Origin: Actinomycetota bacterium | Lineage (GTDB): Bacteria > Actinomycetota > Acidimicrobiia > Acidimicrobiales > Ilumatobacteraceae | DNA length: 64,000 nucleotides | Assembly (NCBI GenBank): GCA_007279905.1 | Contig: QYPH01000014.1 | Location: forward strand, 1 to 64,000 | Direction: 5' to 3' | Part shown: positions 57,457-64,000 of the stretch, piece by piece | How positions within the stretch are numbered: position 1 is the first letter of the stretch | Layout of the letters: each line of letters opens with the position of its first letter | Made by a program: the position numbers and the translations under genes | The notes under the pieces: model-generated | Seen by the model: only the letters and a program-made list of their open reading frames with translations | What the model was told of the DNA's origin: nothing | The model's database searches: none

Positions 57457-59609
57457 GATGCCAGCCCCGAAAACTTTGCATATTGATACATATGAGCCAA
57501 TGCCGTGGCAGCACGCGTACCACTCGCGTAACACAGTCGACCAGATTGCTGCACGGTCAATGGGCCAGGGTTGGAAGGGTCTGCAACGGCAAGTTCAGTT
57601 GCAACTAGCACTGGCTTGTTGTATTTCACTGAACAATCTGTGGCGGCTTGTGCAAAGCGCTCGTCCTGTCTGCGATGGTAGGTAACAATCCGTTCAAGAC
57701 CATGGTCTGGATAAAAGCGACCTTCGGTCATCATGCGGGCTTGGTTACTTTGAATGCCTAGACCAAGAAAGATGACCGCATCTATCTCGCTGTGCGCGCA
57801 CAACAAATCAAGAATCTCGGGAATGGTGTCTCGAGTTTCGCCGCCAGCACAATCGATCGGATTATTGCGACTCCACCGTGGAGGCAACAGCGCGTCAAGC
57901 GCACTTGTGAGGTCTTTTGGCAGCGCAACGAGTTCGAGCACTCCGTCTTGTGCAATAGCATCCGACGTGACGACCCCCCAACCGCCAACTGTGGTCAACA
58001 CAACAACTCGGTTTCCGCGTGGCAGCGGTTGCGTGGCAAAACTGGCGGCGACATCAAACGCTTCTTCGACCGTACGTGCACGAGACGCGCCAGTGCTTCG
58101 ACACAGACCGTCAAAAAATTTGTCATTACTGGCCAAGGCGCCCGTGTGGCTTTGGGCTGCGCGCGAACCGAGTTCGGTGGCACCACCCTTGACTACAACC
58201 AATGGCTGTTGCTTGGTTACTCGCGCGAACGATGACTGGAGTGCTCTGCCATCAGTCACGCTCTCGATGTAGGCAAGTCCGACTTTGGTATGAGTGTCTT
58301 GTGCGTACCACTCGAGATAGTCACCTACCGACATCTGGGCGGCATTGCCAGCAGATATTGCACGAGCAATACCGACACCTGTTTGGCGCGCATAGTTTAA
58401 GAAACTGGAAACAAAGTTTCCGCTTTGGCTGGCAACAGATATGCATCCTTGAGGTGGATACGGCCCGACGATCTGCGCACACAACGAAACTGGCGTACTG
58501 ACCACGCCTTGACCATTTGGCCCCGCGATAAGCATTTGCAGTTCGGCTGCAAGATGCACAAGCTCTTGCTCTGCGACCAAACCGCTCTGCCCTGCTTCTT
58601 TGTAACCAGCAGATGCAATAAATGCCGAACTGATTCCGCGTTCGGCACACTGACGCAATAATTCTGGGTTTGCGCTCGCCGGAGTACAAAAGAATGCAAG
58701 ATCAATTTCGTTCGCTGGAAGTTCGCTGATCGATGCAACGGTTTGAATACCCAAGATCTCTTCACCTTGCAAATTCGTGGCAAAAACTTTTCCGGCAAAT
58801 TCATTCGACAAAATGTTGTGCAGAGAAACAAATCCAAATTTGCCAGGATGAGACGACGCACCTACAACGACAACTGCCCGAGGCGAAAACAACGCCTGAA
58901 AGTGCTTTTCGCTTGGCCGGAATGAGTCGCCCTCAACAGTTGTGACCTGATTGATGTTGGAGAGCTCAACCAACGCATCAACCGCAACTATTGATCCATC
59001 TCGCTGCACAATGAGCGGGTTGATATCTATAGACACGATGTCGCTTCGAGAGTCACATGCACCACTCAATGCGATCAGTGCTGCGCAAAGAGCCTGTACG
59101 TCCACTGCACTTTCGCCACGGAACTCTCGCAAAATATTTCTATTTTTCAATGCTCCAATCATTGACAACGCGCCTGCCGCGTCGATCGGAAGTGGCGCGA
59201 AGACCACATCCCCAATCACCTCAGCAAAGATTCCCCCAAGACCCAACATTGCAGTTTTTCCAAAAACTGGATCGTTGATCATTCCCACAATCAGCTCTCG
59301 GGACCCTTGAATCATCGGGGTGATGAGCACCTGAACATCTCCGTCGCTAGACGTTGCCATGGCCAACAATTCAGCTGCAGCACTCTCGACAGCATCACGG
59401 TTTGGGAGTTTGAGCCGCACGAGTCCGCGCTCGGTTTTGTGGGAAATTCCATCACCATTGAGCTTGGCGACAACTGGAAAACCTAGGCGTTCGGCAGCAT
59501 CACCAGCCTCGATGGCCGTGCTGACAAGGAATTCTTGTGCAAACGGAAAACCAAACGGTGAGAGCAATTCCTTTGATGCCGATTCAGACAAAGTTTGGGA
59601 GTTGGACAC
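57453..59609 (-). CDS. Acetate-CoA ligase (ADP-forming)/acyl-CoA synthetase family, ATP-grasp domain first
   Basis: N-terminal GFPVVAKLNGDGISHKTERGLVRLKL (ATP-grasp), later SPRAVVVVGASSHPGKFGF (CoA binding), SQSGNFVSSFLNYARQTGVGIARAISAGNAAQMSVGDYLEWYAQD. Confidence 0.88.
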   Translation of the reverse strand: MSNSQTLSESASKELLSPFGFPFAQEFLVSTAIEAGDAAERLGFPVVAKLNGDGISHKTERGLVRLKLPNRDAVESAAAELLAMATSSDGDVQVLITPMIQGSRELIVGMINDPVFGKTAMLGLGGIFAEVIGDVVFAPLPIDAAGALSMIGALKNRNILREFRGESAVDVQALCAALIALSGACDSRSDIVSIDINPLIVQRDGSIVAVDALVELSNINQVTTVEGDSFRPSEKHFQALFSPRAVVVVGASSHPGKFGFVSLHNILSNEFAGKVFATNLQGEEILGIQTVASISELPANEIDLAFFCTPASANPELLRQCAERGISSAFIASAGYKEAGQSGLVAEQELVHLAAELQMLIAGPNGQGVVSTPVSLCAQIVGPYPPQGCISVASQSGNFVSSFLNYARQTGVGIARAISAGNAAQMSVGDYLEWYAQDTHTKVGLAYIESVTDGRALQSSFARVTKQQPLVVVKGGATELGSRAAQSHTGALASNDKFFDGLCRSTGASRARTVEEAFDVAASFATQPLPRGNRVVVLTTVGGWGVVTSDAIAQDGVLELVALPKDLTSALDALLPPRWSRNNPIDCAGGETRDTIPEILDLLCAHSEIDAVIFLGLGIQSNQARMMTEGRFYPDHGLERIVTYHRRQDERFAQAATDCSVKYNKPVLVATELAVADPSNPGPLTVQQSGRLCYASGTRAATALAHMYQYAKFSGLAS

Positions 59610-59649
59610 AACTGAACACTTTAGTCATCAGGCACTAATTTGGACTGCC

Positions 59650-60768
59650 ATGAACCAATTGTCAGCCGCTTCAGCGTTGTTGGATGGCGAAATTGTTGGA
59701 CCTACTCGCGTCACGTGGAATGACGATGGGATGATCACGAACGTCGAATCCATTTCGCGAAATAATGCCCAAACAGAAGCCGCGAAAGAATCCGGGACAA
59801 TTGCGAATCATATGATCGTGCCAGGATTTATTGACATTCAGGTGAATGGCATTCGCAACATCAATATTGCAAGTGCCAAAAACGATGATTGGAATCGCCT
59901 AGACCAGCTCTTGTTGAATACAGGAGTAACCAGTTGGTGCCCAACCCTTGTGAGTGCTCCACTCACTTCGCTAGAGGCATCGTTGCAATCAATAGCGACT
60001 CGTATGCAGAGCAATCCTGCATCAAGTGCCGCCGCAACTACGTGCGTGCTTGGCGCGCATCTCGAGGGGCCATTTCTCGGAGACGCACACGGCGCTCACC
60101 AACGATCGAGCATCATTCCCATCGATCTTGATTGGATCGATCAATTACCAAGTTGTGTGCAGCTGATGACGTTGGGCGCCGAGCAGGGCAATGCTGTTGA
60201 GGCAATACATGCTTTGCGCAAACAGAGCATTTTTGTATCGATTGGTCACTCTCGGGCGTCCGATGAGCAAATCTTGATCGCTACAACAGCTGGAGCAAAC
60301 ATTGTTACGCATCTCTTCAATGCCATGTCAGGTGTTCATCATCGCCAAGAAGGACTAGCGCTCTTTGCTTTGACAAGTGACGATTTATTCGCTTCGATCA
60401 TCGTTGATCTTGAACACGTCTCGGCTCGTGCGGTGCAACTCGCTTTTCTTGCCAAACCGCACCGCATGATATTGGTTACTGATTCAGTACGAAGTGAGGG
60501 CGCTACTGCTCCCCGACTCGAAGACGGCACACTTGCAGGCAGTGTGCTCACTATGGACAGAGCAATTCGTAACGCCGTCACGAGTTGCTCGGTGCCACTT
60601 GTTGAGGCACTCAACGCAGCCTCTTTCAACCCTGCCATTGCTTTAGGGTTGCACGATCGCGGGCAGATAGCACTTGGTAAGCGAGCCGACCTTGTGTTGC
60701 TGTCGACGAATCTTGAAGTGACCACAACAATCAGCAATGGGATCCACCACTCAAACAGCAGCGACTAA
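59650..60768 (+). CDS. nagA: N-acetylglucosamine-6-phosphate deacetylase
   Basis: IDIQVNGIRNINI, LGAHLEGPFLGDAHGAH, IGHSRASDEQI, THLFNAMSGVHHR, LVTDSV; true start ~59650. Confidence 0.88.
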   Translation: MNQLSAASALLDGEIVGPTRVTWNDDGMITNVESISRNNAQTEAAKESGTIANHMIVPGFIDIQVNGIRNINIASAKNDDWNRLDQLLLNTGVTSWCPTLVSAPLTSLEASLQSIATRMQSNPASSAAATTCVLGAHLEGPFLGDAHGAHQRSSIIPIDLDWIDQLPSCVQLMTLGAEQGNAVEAIHALRKQSIFVSIGHSRASDEQILIATTAGANIVTHLFNAMSGVHHRQEGLALFALTSDDLFASIIVDLEHVSARAVQLAFLAKPHRMILVTDSVRSEGATAPRLEDGTLAGSVLTMDRAIRNAVTSCSVPLVEALNAASFNPAIALGLHDRGQIALGKRADLVLLSTNLEVTTTISNGIHHSNSSD

Positions 60769-60777
60769 CATCGCGTC

Positions 60778-61176
60778 GTGCACATCGTCTCGGCTTTATT
60801 TATTGACACGTTTGAGATGAGACAAGCACCTGGCCCGTCAACACGTATTGATGTGACCGGCGTCTTTTTCTCTCTGGCAGCCCCGAGCGCAGTACCCGTG
60901 ACCATCGAACCCCACCTGATGGCTTTGATTTACTGTCAGCCTGAAGAAAAGGGTTCTGGTGTCTTTGAAGTCATTTTCAGAGACGGTTTTAGCGGTGATG
61001 CGACTCAACTCGCCCGCAACGTCAGTCCGTTTACTGTTGAACCCGGAAAATTCACCTATCGACTTGTCCGTGGCGAATTGGAACTACTCAAATACGGTCC
61101 TATTTTTGCCCATTGTCGTGTCGATCAAGAGCCTTGGCATATCGTGCCCCTTACATTGCTGCCTCCGGTCGGCTGA
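60778..61176 (+). CDS. Conserved-looking hypothetical protein
   Basis: 132 aa with beta-rich composition, co-directional between nagA and tkt. Confidence 0.5.
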   Translation: MHIVSALFIDTFEMRQAPGPSTRIDVTGVFFSLAAPSAVPVTIEPHLMALIYCQPEEKGSGVFEVIFRDGFSGDATQLARNVSPFTVEPGKFTYRLVRGELELLKYGPIFAHCRVDQEPWHIVPLTLLPPVG

Positions 61177-61196
61177 GAGCAACTACAGTCGCCGCC

Positions 61197-63164
61197 GTGA
61201 ATACTTTGCCCCGCCTTGCTCCCGAACTAGACCGCCAGATCATTGCCATTGCTCGCGGCATCGCAATGGACGCACCGCTCAAAGCAAAGAGTGGCCATCA
61301 GGGAACCGCTATGGCGCTGGCTCCACTTGCACATGTTTTGTATTCGCGAATCATGAATCATTCACCGCACCACCCACTGTGGCGCAATCGTGACCGTTTT
61401 ATTCTCTCGGCGGGTCACGCATCGATACTGCAATATGCGATGTTGTTTCTCAACGGCTATGGATTAGAGATTGCAGATCTCCAATCATTTCGACAATTTG
61501 ACTCCCAGACTCCTGGTCATCCAGAAGCAGGCCACACCCCAGGTGTCGAGGTCACAACCGGTCCGCTCGGTCAGGGCTTTGCCAATGCCGTAGGAATGGC
61601 AATCGCAGAGCGCAATCTACGAGCTCGTTTTGGTGAATCTTTGATGGATCACCACACCTACGTGATTGCGGGTGACGGATGTTTGATGGAAGGCATCAGC
61701 CATGAAGCTGCATCATTGGCTGGGCACCTCGCACTCGACCGCTTGATCTGTATCTATGACGACAACAAGATAACTATCGACGGAAGCACAACACTCACTT
61801 GCTCGGACGATGTAGTCGCCCGATTTACTTCGTATGGCTGGAATGTGTTGCAGCTCGGTGAGATTGGTGATGATCTAGACGCTCTCGAAGCAGCAATCAA
61901 TAAGGCCAAGAGTCATCGTGGCTCTCCAACACTGTGTGTATTGCAAACGCATATTGGTTTTCCCTCCCCCGACTTCACCGACAGCCATGAAGCCCACGGC
62001 AATCCATTTCTTGCCGAACACGTTGAACGCACAAAGACAGTTCTCGGCATGCCCAACGAACCATTCTGGGCGCCATCCAACGTTGTCGAAGCCTCGCGCA
62101 ACCATGCGAGCAGTCGTTGTGCACCCCTGGTCACAAACTACGCAGCGACACAAAGCAATGAACTCTTTGAGTTGTGCTGGAATCCACAATCGAGTGCTCA
62201 CTGGACGTCGGACATGCCAACATTCGCGCCAGATTCAAATCTTGCCACGCGACAAGCAATGCCTCAGGCAATTGCCGCGAGCATGGTGGATCTTCCAGGT
62301 CTCATGCTCGGATCTGCAGATCTCACAGGAAACACTGGAGTCAAAGTCGGTGCGATGAGCGCTCAGTCATTGCAAAATCCGCAGGGGCAACAAATCTATT
62401 TTGGAATTCGCGAGCACGCTATGGGTGCAGCGATGGTGGGGATGGCTCTTCACGGCGGAGTGCTGCCAGTTGGTGGAACATTTTTCGTCTTTGCCGACTA
62501 CATGAGACCTGCGATTCGACTTGCCGCTCTTTCAAAAGCAAAAGTTGTCTTCGTTTTCTCGCACGACTCGGTTGGGGTTGGCGAGGATGGTCCGACACAT
62601 CAACCAATCGAACATCTCGCGTCGTTGCGAATCATTCCCGATCTACACGTTGTGCGTCCGGCAGATTCAAACGAAACAGCCCATGCATGGCGCGATGCCG
62701 CCGACCACAATGGTCCGACGGCACTCATTCTGAGCCGACAGTCGCTCCCAATATCCACGGATGGATCGGCAATAGCAACAGGGGCTGGTGTCATTCGGTC
62801 GTCCACATCAAGACCAGAAGTTGTACTTGTAGGTACCGGTAGTGAGGTTTCTCTGTGCATCCAAGCGGCGATCGCACTTGAAGAATCTGGGCACTCATGT
62901 CAAGTCGTGAGCATGCCGTCGTGGGATCGGTTTGAGCAAATGCCTGAAGCATTCAAGTCAACAGTCTTTCCAAAATCAATTCCTGTGCTGTCTGTTGAAG
63001 CAGGAAGCACATTTGGTTGGGCAAAATATGCTGATGAATCGATTGGCATCGATCGGTTTGGGGCAAGTGCTCCAGGCAGTGTGGTGATGAACAATCTCGG
63101 TATCAATTTGCAACATGTCGTTGATCGTGCAGTGCGACTCATCGCATCTGATAAGCAGAGCTGA
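61197..63164 (+). CDS. tkt: Transketolase
   Basis: AKSGHQGTAMALAPLAHVLYSRIMNHSPHHPLWRNRDRFILSAGHASIL, GHTPGVEVTTGPLGQGFANAVGMAIAE, GDGCLMEGISHEAASLAGHL; likely GTG start 61197. Confidence 0.95.
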   Translation: MNTLPRLAPELDRQIIAIARGIAMDAPLKAKSGHQGTAMALAPLAHVLYSRIMNHSPHHPLWRNRDRFILSAGHASILQYAMLFLNGYGLEIADLQSFRQFDSQTPGHPEAGHTPGVEVTTGPLGQGFANAVGMAIAERNLRARFGESLMDHHTYVIAGDGCLMEGISHEAASLAGHLALDRLICIYDDNKITIDGSTTLTCSDDVVARFTSYGWNVLQLGEIGDDLDALEAAINKAKSHRGSPTLCVLQTHIGFPSPDFTDSHEAHGNPFLAEHVERTKTVLGMPNEPFWAPSNVVEASRNHASSRCAPLVTNYAATQSNELFELCWNPQSSAHWTSDMPTFAPDSNLATRQAMPQAIAASMVDLPGLMLGSADLTGNTGVKVGAMSAQSLQNPQGQQIYFGIREHAMGAAMVGMALHGGVLPVGGTFFVFADYMRPAIRLAALSKAKVVFVFSHDSVGVGEDGPTHQPIEHLASLRIIPDLHVVRPADSNETAHAWRDAADHNGPTALILSRQSLPISTDGSAIATGAGVIRSSTSRPEVVLVGTGSEVSLCIQAAIALEESGHSCQVVSMPSWDRFEQMPEAFKSTVFPKSIPVLSVEAGSTFGWAKYADESIGIDRFGASAPGSVVMNNLGINLQHVVDRAVRLIASDKQS

Positions 63165-64000
63165 TGACAACATCTCGCCTTGTGCGGCTCTTTGACGAAT
63201 GCGGACAGAGCCCGTGGCTCGACAATCTCAAGCGTGATTTCATCACATCTGGCAAGCTGCTCGATATTCTCGACACAGGAATACGTGGACTTACCTCAAA
63301 TCCCACAATATTCCAAAAAGCCATTCAGGGTTCAGTCGACTATGACGAACAATTTCGGTCGCTCGTTTTGCAAGGCATGCAACCAATTGACAGCTATTGG
63401 CAACTCGTGGTCAAAGATATTCAAGACGCACTCGACATTTTTGAGTCGCTCTATGAATACTCAAACCGCTCGGATGGCTTCGTGAGCGTTGAAGTCGACC
63501 CCAATCTGGCACACAACACAGATGCAACGCAGACTGCTGCACGCCTCCTCGACGAGCGTGTTGCAAGAAAAAACGTCATGATCAAGATTCCTGCAACCGT
63601 AGAAGGAATTCCGGTCATTCGCACCATGATCAGCGAGGGTCGAAATGTCAATGTCACTCTGATTTTTAGTCTTGAGCGTTATCAAGCTGTGATGGATGCG
63701 TATATCGATGGTCTCGAAATATTGGCCGCCAAGTCAAAGGGATCATTGGATAGAGTCGCAAGCGTTGCGAGTTTTTTCATCTCTCGTGTCGATTCCGAAA
63801 TAGACCGTCGACTTCACGCTGTTGGATCTCAAGCAGCAACTGATCTGTGCGGCACTGCAGCGGTATCTCAGGCCAAACTTGCCTACCAACTTTTTGAACG
63901 CACATTTTCTGGGCCGAGGTGGTCTGCACTTGTTCAACGAGGTGCTCGTGTGCAAAGACCCCTGTGGGCTTCCACTTCAACGAAAAATCCTGCATACCCT
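63164..64000 (+). CDS. tal: Transaldolase, 3' end truncated by window
   Basis: ATG overlaps tkt TGA; LDNLKRDFITSGKLLDILDTGIRGLTSNPTIFQKAI, FVSVEVDPNLAHNTDATQTAARLL, VMIKIPATVEGIPVIRTMI, NVTLIFSLERY; open to base 64000, so absent from the ORF track. Confidence 0.93.
   Translation, partial: MTTSRLVRLFDECGQSPWLDNLKRDFITSGKLLDILDTGIRGLTSNPTIFQKAIQGSVDYDEQFRSLVLQGMQPIDSYWQLVVKDIQDALDIFESLYEYSNRSDGFVSVEVDPNLAHNTDATQTAARLLDERVARKNVMIKIPATVEGIPVIRTMISEGRNVNVTLIFSLERYQAVMDAYIDGLEILAAKSKGSLDRVASVASFFISRVDSEIDRRLHAVGSQAATDLCGTAAVSQAKLAYQLFERTFSGPRWSALVQRGARVQRPLWASTSTKNPAYP

Noticed and set aside
57457-57534. Upstream start of dacB ORF
   Set aside because: Would overlap the acyl-CoA synthetase by ~80 bp; GTG 57456 or ATG 57420 followed by a signal-anchor is more plausible.
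59359-59649. N-terminal extension of the nagA ORF
   Set aside because: Antisense to the acyl-CoA synthetase gene; NagA homology starts near ATG 59650.

Overview
This is a dense, mostly housekeeping chromosomal segment of an actinobacterium. Acidimicrobiia-like is my inference from gene content, moderate GC and gene order. There is one tRNA (Pro-GGG), and I saw no CRISPR array, transposase or prophage. The main blocks are: (i) tlyA-nadK-recN-pyrG-NUDIX-xerD, trpS, scpA-scpB-rluB-tyrA-aroA; (ii) an NMT1-type ABC transporter, lipid and acyl-CoA genes, ispH<->der; (iii) an FHA (GarA-like)/MerR/bifunctional nuclease/MerR cluster; (iv) PLP enzymes including a sphingosine-1-phosphate-lyase-like protein; (v) a WhiB regulator with an APH-like kinase; (vi) ThyX-like/DAGK-C-like/helY/tatC/tatA; (vii) a complete, contiguous Pup-proteasome operon (mpa-dop-pup-prcB-prcA-pafA) followed by lepB; (viii) trmI, dacB, acyl-CoA synthetase, nagA, tkt, tal (cut by the window edge). 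I found no obvious completely new system. The best leads are: an unannotated 43-codon ORF that exactly fills the gap upstream of trmI; an Ala instead of Gly before the predicted catalytic Thr of PrcB; absence of pafBC beside pafA; a double-domain ThyX-like protein with diverged motifs; a lone DAGK C-terminal-like domain coupled to helY; a repeated TANNNT-N6/7-start-codon leaderless promoter signature; and convergent gene pairs whose stop codons overlap or abut.
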